Of a stretch of 64,000 nucleotides of DNA, positions 10,693 through 20,077 are shown in pieces. The notes beneath the pieces are model-generated. The model saw only the letters and a list, made by a program, of their open reading frames with translations. It was not told where the DNA came from and did no database searches. The stretch is taken from contig JAJJXM010000028.1 in assembly GCA_024516155.1 (NCBI GenBank), positions 434,001-498,000 of the forward strand, read 5' to 3'. The stretch is from Pyronema omphalodes (taxonomy: Eukaryota > Ascomycota > Pezizomycetes > Pezizales > Pyronemataceae). Numbering within the stretch: position 1 is the first letter of the stretch; the number at the start of each line of letters is the position of its first letter. A program made the position numbers and the translations under genes.

Positions 10693-11932
10693 GGTGCGGG
10701 GAGATGAGGGGGATTGGATGCTGGTTTGGTGGGGTTATTGGAGGTGGGGATAATGTTGTTGGGGATATTGGTTACATGAGATGAGAGATAATGGGTAGGA
10801 ATTGGGATAATGATCAAGCCGAATAAACCGATGAATAGGGACGAAGGTGAAGGACGTGGAGATAATAAATGTCCATAAGACAATAATGTTGGATCATTAG
10901 ACGAAGATCTACAATTTGATCCAGGCAGAAGGATTACTGGCAGATAAACGGGTAAAGAAATAGGAGGACAAACAAGCGAAGGTTCAGAGAATCGACACCA
11001 GCGAAGGAAATCTCAGTAATTCCGATAATAACGAGAATTTAAGTATTTCAAACAATCTTGCCTGATTTTCCTACCTGTAATTCCACAATCCCAAGTCAAA
11101 CGTACATTACAGTCAGGCCGAGGGCTACATAAGATCCGCTACGTAGGAATAGGAGTAGGAGTTCTATTTTTCTTTCTTTTCATTTTGTACCTAAATTCCT
11201 CAATTCTCAAACACAACAAACATTCCTACCAACTCAACAAACACCATTTCTAATCACAAAACCTACCTCCCTAAATTCCTAATGACCAACCCCTGAACCA
11301 TTTTCTCCACCAAGGTCCAAATTAACCCAGAATCATTATATGTAGTGCCAAGATATCTTTCTCCTTCCCCTAGCTAGCATCACATATCTTAACTCGATCC
11401 TTCAATACAAAAAAAAAAAAAAAAAAAAAATTCCCAAGCTTTCTGATTTATATCCTTTGGCCATTTTTAGGCTGGGGTTATGTCATGTTTTTAGGATTGC
11501 TCTGGTGCTCTAGTGATCTATATATATATATACACCGTAAATAAAATCTTCCTGAATCATCTGAACATTTTCCTCCTCCTCCTTCTCCACCAAAATAAAG
11601 AACAAAAAACAAAAAAATAATTTCAAAATTCTAAGTTTTATAATCTCAAGTTCCAAAGTTCCAAAGTCTCAAGTTTCAGAATTTCAGAATTTCAGAATTT
11701 CGGAATTTTAAACCCTATACACCCCTTTCTACCCGCTCCTGAATCCGGGGTCTCCGTCTGTAGGGGTTTGGATTTGATATCATATATCGTTCTTATGATA
11801 ACAGGAAACAGGAAACAGGAAACAGGAAATAGTTACTATTTTAGGGTAGTTGGAGCGGTTGAGTATGTACAGGCGATTTTGGTTATACTGTGTTTTGGGT
11901 ATGCTGTGTTTTGTTTTGGTTTTGAGTTTATG
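10693..11932. other. Intergenic
   Basis: No gene recognised. It includes a 23-nt A run near 11409-11431, a (TA)n run at about 11519-11532, CAAAGTTCC/CAGAATTT repeats near 11650-11705 and four AACAGGA heptamers at about 11802-11828. Confidence 0.45.
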
Positions 11933-11934
11933 TA

Positions 11935-12271
11935 GAGGCGTCGGGGGGAAAGCGAACGCGGGGGTATAACGAACACCAAGTCAACATGGGTCTTTGTGGT
12001 AATGATTGACGTGGGCAGCGGGCGAGAGCTCGAGGGCGAAGGCGGAGGGTGGAGGGGGCTCACAGCGGGGGGAGAGAGGAGCGAGAGCGCTCAGGTTCGC
12101 TACATACATAGAAAATTGTACTATTCTGTGCGCTCAAAAACATCGTCGTCCTCTGAAACATCATCAACTTTAACTTCAATTGCGGAATCGCTGGTTTGCC
12201 CGTTGCCAGCGTCTGATTATGTTGGCTTGGCGTTCGTTATACCCCCGCGTTCGCTTTCCCCCCGACGCCTC
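11935..12271. mobile_element. MITE with 53-bp terminal inverted repeats and TA target site
   Basis: A 337-bp element bounded by inverted repeats of about 53 bp (11935-11987 and 12219-12271) with two mismatches, beginning GAGGCGTCGGGGGGAAAGCG and ending with its reverse complement. TA dinucleotides at 11933-11934 and 12272-12273 flank it directly, as expected for Tc1/mariner-superfamily (Fot1/pogo-like) insertions. The interior (about 230 bp) has no transposase, so the element is non-autonomous. No second copy was noticed in the window. Confidence 0.85.
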
Positions 12272-12858
12272 TATTTATTGATATTGATATTGATATTGAT
12301 ATTCCCGGTCTCATTTCTAAATTCCCAAGTTAAAATATCCAAAATATCCAAAATATCCAAAATTCCACCTAAATTCTTCAAGTATTAATGCCAAAATTAG
12401 ATATTATACAACGTACCTGAACTTTCTCCTCATGCTCTCCATAGACTATCAAAAATGATCCTGAATTCGAAATGCGAAATTCGAAATCCCAGATTCCAGA
12501 TTCCAGTTCTGAGTTTTAAGTTTTTCGTTTTTCATTCCAAGTTTTTTCGTTCCAAGTCCTCCACTGTTACCAAAACCATCACCGAATAACCCGAATAACC
12601 CAAATAACCCGAAATTCGAATAACCCGAATAAAAAACTGAGAGCTCATTTGGTTCCAACCGAAAATAAGGTGCTAGAATTGTATCTTCCTTCCTTCCTTC
12701 CTTCCTTCTTATTCTGAGTATGGTATCCCAGGGGGCCGGTATGATATCTCGGGTTTACAGCATTACTATTTTATTATTCATACGTAGATATGATATGATA
12801 TGACATGGATATGACATGGATACGATATCACTCATCATTTCACTCAAGTTACTGTTTT

Positions 12859-13003
12859 TCTTTGTCTTTTGTCTTTTGTCTTTTGTCTTTTGTCTTTTGT
12901 CTTTTGTCTTTTGTCTTTTGTCTTTTGTCTTTTGTCTTTTGTCTTTTGTCTTTTGTCTTTTGTCTTTTGTCTTTTGTCTTTTGTCTTTTGTCTTTTGTCT
13001 TTC
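12859..13003 (+). repeat. 7-bp minisatellite (TTTTGTC)n
   Basis: About 20 near-perfect tandem copies of TTTTGTC. The strand is strongly pyrimidine/G-biased. The long open frames across it are artefacts of a 7-bp unit without stops. Confidence 0.95.
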
Positions 13004-13290
13004 TTTCTTTTTTTCTTGGTTATTCTTGGTCATTCTTGGTTATTCTTGGTTATTCTACAATAGGAATGTTGCTTGGGAGTTGTGTTTGTGTTTGTGTTTG
13101 GATTTTGGATTTTGATTTTGACTGCGGATTTTGATTGCGGAGTGCGGACTGCGGATTTTGACTGTGGAGTGCGGTGCGGACTGCGGTGCGGTGCGGTGTG
13201 GTGTTGGGGATTGTGTTGGGGATTGGGGGATTGGGATTGGGGGATTGGGGGGATTGGGATTTGGGATTTGGGGACGGCTGCCATTGCAGG

Positions 13291-13518
13291 TATACACATA
13301 GATATACACACAGATATACACACAGATATATACACAGATATATACACAGATATACACACAGATATACACACAGATATACACACAGATATACACACAGATA
13401 TACACACAGATATACACACAGATATACACACAGATATACACACAGATATACACACAGATATACACACAGATATACACACAGATATACACACAGATATACA
13501 CACAGATATACACACAGA
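13291..13518 (+). repeat. 12-bp minisatellite (AGATATACACAC)n
   Basis: About 19 units of AGATATACACAC, two of them the variant AGATATATACAC. Because the unit is a multiple of three, every frame is open on both strands, which produces long repetitive ORFs that I do not consider genes. A long G run (about 13535-13552) follows directly. Confidence 0.95.
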
Positions 13519-14173
13519 GAGGGGAGGGGGGGAGGGGGGGGGGGGGGGGGGGGGAGAGAGAGACAGAGAGGGAGGTAGAGAGGGACATGTCCTGTGGGAT
13601 ATTCCACTTATGAATGAGTAACAGTTGTTAGTGAGTAACAGTTGTCAATGAGTAATAGTTGTTAGTGAGTTCTTGAGCTCTACATTTCCATTTCCATACA
13701 TTTCCATACCCACATCAACATCAACATCTCTCCCATTTATCATTTATCATTTCTCATTTATCATTTCTCATCCATCATTCATCATCTATCATCTACAATA
13801 AAACCACCTTAAGGCATACCATTTCTTTATCTTACGAATTTCTAAAACGAACTATGTATATTTTTTCTTGAAAAACTGTAGTAGGCTGATATAGCTTGAA
13901 TTTAAATAAGGTGGAATGTAAAAAAAAAAGAAAATTCGTAATTGTATTTCATGTTTTTCGTTATTTCATGAATATCATTGGCTCATCAACTCGTTTCTTC
14001 ATGCTTAGATTCCTGGTATTGTATCATACACCCCCCACACCCACCCCGCCCACCCGCCCACCCGCTCCCTCACCGCATAAATCAAAACCAAACCAAAATC
14101 AAAATACTCCATCCCCCAAACCTCAAAGAAAGCAGCACCAAACCCCATCTTCAACCCCACTTTTTCCTCCCCT
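13519..14173. other. Intergenic downstream of MCP1
   Basis: Poly-G/purine tract, then three or four imperfect units of GTGAGTAACAGTTGT at about 13612-13670 and CATTTATCATTTCT repeats at about 13735-13790. AT-rich sequence follows, then a C-rich stretch before the MCP1 stop codon. No gene seen. Confidence 0.45.
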
Positions 14174-15654
14174 TCAAACCACCCTCCAAAACACCCTATA
14201 AAGCTTCTCATAATGCCTCCCCAAATACCCGCCCACCCTCCCACTCTCGACCACCACCTTCGCCAACCCCGCCAACCAAACCGTGGCCACCCCCACCGCC
14301 GCAGCCCCCACCAACCTCCTCCTCCTCTCCTGCACCTTCCCCCAATAAGCCCACCCAAACACCGTATGATAACTAACCAATCCAACAAGACCGACATAAA
14401 ACCCGCCGGCAACCCACCTTCCCCACTCCCCCTCATAGAATCCATATGCCAAGTACTCCAGCCCAATCTGTGACGAGTCCCCATCTACCATTAGGGGGAT
14501 AAGACGGTTTATACCCGCGTGCAAGGCAACAAATGGAATTGCCAGATACCCCGTTTGCGACAAGGAGGAGAAGTTTCGCCAGCGCCACATGGAGACGGAG
14601 GAGGGGACGGAACCGCCATAACGCTGCCGTTGACGGAGATGCCGGTATAAGCGCAGGGAAAGACCGCTGGTTATGTGCAGCGCTAGGGAACCGGGGATTA
14701 GGAGCGCTTCGAAACGCGGCGTGGATTGGTAGTAGTAGGTGCGCGCTAGGAGGAGGGAGGCGTTGGAGGTGTCGAGGGTGCTAAGGAGCGGGGTTATGGC
14801 GGCGGTGGAGGCGTGCACCCCCAGGAAGGTTAGGAAGAGGTAGGAACTGTATTTTTGGGTGCGGGTTACTGGGGAGGGTTAGCTGGGCTATGTAATGACT
14901 GGGGAATTGGGGGAGGAGGATGGAGGATTGTGGGGGTTGCATATGGGGGTGGGAGTGGGGGTGAGCGCGGAGACGGATATGGCGGGATTAAAGTCCACCA
15001 GCTGTGACTTGATAATCATAATCACAACCGGGCCATAATCTCCACCAGCGGCTGTATAAGGCAGTAGGAACAACAGAGGAGCAGAAGTTATGGCGTCTAA
15101 GCGCTCCGGCGCTTCACCGGGCGGCATAAGAGATTGCGGGCCCGAGCTGAACCAGCGGCTCAATGAGGAAGTAGAGCAGATGTCTGGGAAAGAAGCCGCG
15201 GCGGCTGGGCGGCACGGGAAATTTGAGGCCCGGGGGAAATTGCTGATACAGCTCCCACCGGGCTTCTACCGGGCTTCTGCAGAGCTTCGACTGGGCTTCT
15301 ATGGCATTTCCAGGCTGCTTTTAGACTTCCTATGCCTCACACCCCACGCTCCATGGCTCCCCAGGTCACACTCCTCCACACACCCCCCTCATCATCTTCA
15401 AAATGACAAAAAAAAGAATTGTAAACTCAATGATAGCATGACTTACACCACAACCCAACAGTACTAGTAGCCGCCGGAGGAATAGCCGTAGGTAAAGTTC
15501 CCGATTTGACAAGCGAAGGAGGAGACCCAGATGCGGTATCGTCGGAGGCATAGAATTCATCTTCTTCGATTGGGGAGGGAGCTAGTTCCCGCATCGAGAT
15601 TAGAGAGATTTCGTCGTCGTCGCGGGGTCGGGGTGTGTAGGGTGAGTCGGCCAT
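14174..15654 (-). CDS. MCP1: Mcp1-like mitochondrial outer-membrane protein (DUF1691)
   Basis: Yeast Mcp1 is a multipass outer-membrane protein that works with Vps13 in mitochondrial lipid homeostasis and suppresses loss of ERMES. Minus-strand exons 15447-15654 and 14174-14868 give 300 aa (yeast 302). The phase-1 junction (donor GTAAGT, branch GCTAAC, acceptor CCCAG) joins VGLW to LTRTQKYSSYLFLTF, restoring the family's first helix. The rest shows LLLARTYYYQSTPRFEALLI, the GSLALHITSGLSLRLYR segment, GYLAIPFVALHAGINRLIPL and SYHTVFGWAYW, which are DUF1691-type helices with conserved His. The N-terminus is acidic with SPIEEDEFYAS. The 578-nt intron is far longer than any other in the window. 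Confidence 0.85.
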
Positions 15655-16240
15655 CGCGGGGTGTGGTGGGTGCTTTGAGGGGTGCTGTTTCTGTTGCTGC
15701 TGTTGCTGCTGTAGATGCGGGGACTGCGGAGTGATTCGTCGGGCTGGACTGGACTGTTAACGAGGGGTATGGTGCGGTCACCGTCTTTGAGATGAGGTTT
15801 TTAATAGTTAAGCTTTGCTTGGCTTCAACGAGAGGTATGGTGGGGACTTTTGAGATGCGGTTTTTTTTTAAAAAAAAAACGGCGGGTATTTAGAGGATTG
15901 TACCAGATACAGCGGGGTAGAGAAGTTGGATGACTGAGCAAAAGAAAAAAAAAATTCCCAAAAATTCCCGTGCCGCGAACCTTTCAGGTGCTCTCTGCAC
16001 GCTTTGCTGGCTGGTTGGCTGGCTGGCTTACTTGCTTGCTTGCTTGTTCTACTTCTGCTGCGCCGTATGTAGTACAGCCTTCTAATTGGCCCGCGTAAAC
16101 GCGCTTCCTTGCCTCGGTTGACGTCACTAGCAACAACCGTCCATCTCTCCGCCGCCGGTCTATCTGTTAGCAACCAACAAGCAGCAACCTTTCCGCCGCC
16201 GGTCACCCCGCATCCCGCAACCCCACACCACACCATCACC
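15655..16240. promoter_or_regulatory. Divergent promoter, MCP1 / ETR1
   Basis: 586 bp between divergent start codons of two mitochondrial-protein genes. It has CTTGCTTGCTTG and GGCTGGCTGG runs at about 16006-16048 and T/A homopolymers at about 15862-15878. TGACGTCA, a perfect CRE/ATF-type site, lies at about 16119-16126. Regulatory function is inferred from position. Confidence 0.5.
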
Positions 16241-17401
16241 ATGTCCACCCCTCTCCGTCTCTTCCGCTCTTTGCCCCGCCTCTCAAACCTCACCTGCTAC
16301 TCCCAGCGTCGCAATGTCTCCGCCTTCGGCTACACCCAAGCAAAAGCCCTCATCTACAGCACCTACGGCGAACCCTCCCAATGCCTAAAGCTCCACTCCC
16401 ACTCCTTATCTCCCGCCTATGATCAGGAAATCCTCGTCAAATTCCTCGCCTCTCCTATCAACCCCGCCGACATCAACCAAATCGAGGGAGTCTACCCGGC
16501 TAAACCGGAACTGACGATAGCCCTCGGAACCCCCGAGAAGAGTGCAGTTGGAGGAAACGAAGGTGTCGTCGAGGTCGTTGCTGTCGGCGCAAATGTAAAG
16601 GGTTATAAACCCGGTGATAGAGCTATCATGAAACATACCTCCTTTGGAACTTGGAGAACTCATGCGATTGCGAAGGATGAAAACCTTCTTAGAATCCCGG
16701 ATGAGTTTAGGGATATCTCACCGTTGTCTGCGGCTACGATCTCCGTCAACCCTTGTACTGCTTATAGGATGTTGAAGGACTTTACAGAGTTGAAGGAGGG
16801 GGATTGGTTTATCCAGAACGGAGCCAACAGCGGTGTTGGAAGAGCTGCGATCCAACTGGGAAAGCTTTGGGGATTAAAGTCTGTTAACGTTGTACGAAAC
16901 CGACCGGATGTCGATGCCTTGAAGAAGGAACTCACGGAACTAGGAGCTGATATCGTTGTTACTGAAGAGGAGCTCCAAAGCCGTGGTTTCTACTGGGAGA
17001 TGCAGGAGAAAACTGCTGGAAAGGGTATCAAGCTAGGATTGAACTGTGTTGGAGGAAAGGCCACCCATTACCTTATCAAGTGTCTTGGTGAAGGAGGTCA
17101 TGTCGTCACGTATGGTGCTATGAGCAAGCAGCCGTTGAATCTTAATGCTTCTTCTTTGATCTTTAAGGATATCCATGCCCATGGCTTCTGGGTGTCTAGA
17201 TGGTCGGACCGTAACCCTGAGGCAAAGGCGAAGATGGTCGCCGAGATCTTTGGTTACATCCAGCAGGGTAAGTTTAAGGAGGTGCCGTTTGAGAAGACGG
17301 TTTGGAACAGTGATTCCACGGAGGAACAGCTTGTTGGTGCGGTTTCCAAGTCGGGACAGGCGTTTGGAAATAAGAAGCAGGTGTTTTTGTTTGAGGAGTA
17401 A
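16241..17401 (+). CDS. ETR1: Mitochondrial 2-enoyl thioester reductase (type II fatty acid synthesis)
   Basis: NADPH-dependent trans-2-enoyl-ACP/CoA reductase, the last step of mitochondrial fatty acid synthesis, which feeds lipoic acid production and respiratory assembly. It is a single-exon 386-aa protein (yeast Etr1 380). The start MSTPLRLFRSLPRLSN gives a basic, hydroxylated mitochondrial presequence; the in-frame ATG at 16109 was rejected because the extension has no presequence character and sits in the C-rich leader. MDR-family landmarks: SPINPADINQIEGVYP (substrate/catalytic Tyr region), GNEGVVEVVAVG, the nucleotide-binding GANSGVGRAAIQLGKLWG, LNCVGGKATHYLIKCLGEGG and HGFWVSRW. The 3' flank carries GGAGTAA repeats immediately after the stop. 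Confidence 0.94.
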   Translation: MSTPLRLFRSLPRLSNLTCYSQRRNVSAFGYTQAKALIYSTYGEPSQCLKLHSHSLSPAYDQEILVKFLASPINPADINQIEGVYPAKPELTIALGTPEKSAVGGNEGVVEVVAVGANVKGYKPGDRAIMKHTSFGTWRTHAIAKDENLLRIPDEFRDISPLSAATISVNPCTAYRMLKDFTELKEGDWFIQNGANSGVGRAAIQLGKLWGLKSVNVVRNRPDVDALKKELTELGADIVVTEEELQSRGFYWEMQEKTAGKGIKLGLNCVGGKATHYLIKCLGEGGHVVTYGAMSKQPLNLNASSLIFKDIHAHGFWVSRWSDRNPEAKAKMVAEIFGYIQQGKFKEVPFEKTVWNSDSTEEQLVGAVSKSGQAFGNKKQVFLFEE

Positions 17402-18228
17402 AAGGAGTAAGAGGAGTAAAAGGAGTAAGAGGAGGGAAGATGGAAGAGAGAAGATTTTGTATATATGTAATTAAGGGGGTGCGGGGGTGGGGGTGTTGGT
17501 GGAGGTGACGACGGAGGGTTGGGTCTGGATGTATTTCTGTGTATGAAAGTTGAAAGTTGATACCAGCAGTTAAACTTACCGCAAAATTGATAATTAAACC
17601 ATATTATATTGTTTTAAAGATATCTCCAAAGGTATAGGCATAAACTAGTCCCTAATCCCTACACCCCCAGCTACCTAGCAACTCATGTATAATCCTTCCC
17701 ATCCATTCCCATCCATTCCATCCATTCCATCCATTACCATTCCCATTATTCGAGAATCGAACCCCATCCCCTAAACTCCTAAACCCTCCACAAATCTTCC
17801 TCATTTCCATCCAGTTTCCCCTAGTATCCCCCCAGTATCAAACAGCAATCCTTATCCCTTATCCCTTATCCCTTACCCCTTATCCCTTCCTTTATCCCCG
17901 CCATAATCCCTTCCTTTATCCCCACCATCATCATTTTCTTTTTTTTCTTTTTTTCTTGCTTTTCTGGCTTCCTTCCTTCCTTCCTTCCTTCCTTCCTTCC
18001 TTTCTTGCTTTTATGCTTTTTGTTTCTGGCTTTCTTGCTTTTATGTTTCTTGCTTTCTTGCTTTCTGGCTTTCTTGCTTTCTTGCTTTTTTTTCTGGCTT
18101 TCTTGTAGATGGATTTAATCACGAATAATCAGGCATCTCTTCCTTAATCTTTCATCCTGAATCCTTAATCCTTCATACTAAGATGATGGTTTTTATTTTC
18201 ATACTAAGATGATGGTTTTTATTTTTAT
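17402..18228. other. Intergenic, pyrimidine-rich repeats
   Basis: 3' flank of ETR1, then CCATTCCATCC-type, CCTTATC-type and (CTTC)n repeats at about 17695-18000 and TTTCTTGCT/TTCTGGC repeats to about 18105. No gene seen. Confidence 0.5.
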
Positions 18229-18340
18229 TTTTCGTTTTTCGTTTTTTCGTTTTTCGTTTTTCGTTTTTCGTTTTTCGTTTTTCGTTTTTCGTTTTTCGTT
18301 TTTCGTTTTTCGTTTTTCGTTTTTCGTTTTTTTCGTTTTT
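18229..18340 (+). repeat. 7-bp minisatellite (TTTTTCG)n
   Basis: About 15 tandem TTTTTCG heptamers with small length variants at the ends, then a short unit-length-12 stretch of GACTGGGA variants to about 18450. Confidence 0.9.
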
Positions 18341-18639
18341 TTTTCGTTGCGCTGGGAGGGGTATTGAGGATACTGGGGAGACTGGGAGACTGGGAGACTG
18401 GGGATGCTGGGGATGGGGGACTGGGAGACTGGGGACTGGGAGATTGGGAGTGCTGGGGAATGCCATTAGTTATAAGCTGTAAGCTGTAAGCTATCAGTTG
18501 TGAGTTATAAGCTATCAGTTGCTGGGTATATATATATATATATACAGCGGCTTGTTGTGGTGAGTTTTTAGGGTGTGTTGGGTATGGTGAGTTTGTAGGG
18601 TTTGTTGGGTGTGGAAGGTGTGGAAGGGTTGGGGGGATT

Positions 18640-18900
18640 ATTGATGAGGGGATTATTGGGGATTATTGGGGATTATTGGGGATTATTGGGGATTGTTGGG
18701 GATTATTGGGGATTATTGGGGATTATTGGGGATTGATGGGGATTATTGGGGATTATTGGGGATTATTGGGGATTATTGGGGATTATTGGGGATTATTGGG
18801 GATTATTGGGGATTATTGGGGATTATTGGGGATTATTGGGGATTATTGGGGATTATTGGGGATTATTGGGGATTATTGGGGATTATTGGGGATTATTGGG
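18640..18900 (+). repeat. 10-bp minisatellite (GGGGATTATT)n
   Basis: About 25 tandem units of GGGGATTATT, with rare GATTGTT and GATTGAT variants. Regular GGGG runs separated by six nucleotides satisfy the usual G-quadruplex pattern many times over on the plus strand. Open frames across it are artefacts. Confidence 0.95.
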
Positions 18901-19267
18901 TATGGAAGGTGGGTTTGGGATTGATGAGAGGATTGTTGGGGATTGATGGGGATGGGGTGGATTGAGGGGATTATTAGTAGATGTGGTGGATTGAGATAAA
19001 AAATACTCAATTACGGTATAAATAGTTGTAGTTGATACTGTGCGTAGGGGGGGGGGGGGGGGGATGGTTATTTTTTAATTCAATTCTGTGACATAAAACA
19101 TGGGTGTAAGAATTACTGGAAAACTTCCCATCGCTCTATAGCAACGGGAGAGCTAGAGCCTATTTCACCACGGCAAAAAAAAAGATTTTTTTTTCTACAG
19201 AACGTGAATAGACTCTGGAGCACTTAAATAGACAGGGAGGTAGGTATACCCTGTTTATTTAAATTTT

Positions 19268-19326
19268 CTATTGTCTATTGTCTATTGTCTATTGTCTATT
19301 GTCTATTGTCTATTGTCTATTGTCTA
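19268..19326 (+). repeat. 7-bp tandem repeat (CTATTGT)n
   Basis: About eight copies of CTATTGT. It is the third heptameric array in this stretch, and the sequence either side is non-repetitive. Confidence 0.9.
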
Positions 19327-19852
19327 TGGCTTTGCTCTCCCATAGATGGAGTCGCGATGGTTTTATTAACCCCGAATAGAGCGACGGGAACTGTCCGACA
19401 ATTTGGGGTTTCTATTAGCACCACCTGTGGTATTCATGCTCCGTTCGGTGTTCACCCGGACTGTGAATTATATATTTGGTGAAGGATTGACTATTGTAGC
19501 GTTGGTTCGGGGTGGGTTCTTAACTTCTTGACTGAGGTCTTCCGTAACGGGGAGGAGAAGAATGGGATTTGGAGAATGTTGATAATTACCATTATGCTGG
19601 GTATTACTGGTAGCTAAAAATTAATGGGATTCTGGATTTTATTATCGTGGTGGAATATTGGTCTTGTGGTTGGTTTAATACCGATGGGAACTGCTTAATG
19701 AATAATCCACAACCTCCTCGCCCCCCCCCCCCCCCCCCCCCGCCCCGCCTCCCATGCGTCATGATATGCTGTTCTAGCTATAGTCTATCGGCTGTGATTT
19801 TGGGAGACATTCTGTTGTTTTTGTCAAAAAACACCGGTTCTGTCAGGGCACT
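19327..19852. other. Intergenic
   Basis: No gene seen; a poly-C tract lies at about 19721-19740. The stretch ends at the target-site duplication of the retroposed fragment. Confidence 0.45.
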
Positions 19853-19866
19853 CCTGTGGGAATTGT

Positions 19867-20063
19867 TAGAGCAAACAGGGCTCCAAAATGTAACGACGAG
19901 AATGAAACCCAGCAGAAAGAAGGGAGGTGGAAACAGGCCTAAGAAATGAAGTACGCACTGGGGCGGATCCCAGCGAGACTCTAAGGTAACAGCTAGAGCC
20001 TCGAAATGTATTTAGACTGTGGCATACGTCATAACTTTAAGCTTGGGAACGTTCAAGAAAAAG
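19867..20063 (+). mobile_element. Retroposed family A tail with 14-bp target-site duplication
   Basis: A 197-bp insertion that matches 74-268 and ends in GGGAACGTTCAAGAAAAAG. It is flanked by the direct repeat CCTGTGGGAATTGT at 19853-19866 and 20064-20077. The variable-length target duplication and conserved 3' end indicate target-primed reverse transcription. It has no coding sequence: either a heavily 5'-truncated LINE or a SINE-like element that borrows the LINE tail. Confidence 0.85.
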
Positions 20064-20077
20064 CCTGTGGGAATTGT

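Noticed and set aside
12805..13134. Overlapping open frames of 60-109 codons across the TTTTGTC array
   Set aside because: A 7-bp repeat without stops opens every frame; no start context, domain or splice logic.
13030..13621. Open frames up to 185 codons on both strands (CISVYISV / HTDI repeats)
   Set aside because: Produced by the 12-bp repeat AGATATACACAC, which contains no stop in any frame.
15090..15467. Plus-strand 125-codon frame inside the MCP1 intron
   Set aside because: No recognisable features; overlaps the splice donor region and repeats.
18666..18965. Open frames of up to 99 codons (GIIGDYWGLL repeats)
   Set aside because: Artefact of the GGGGATTATT array.
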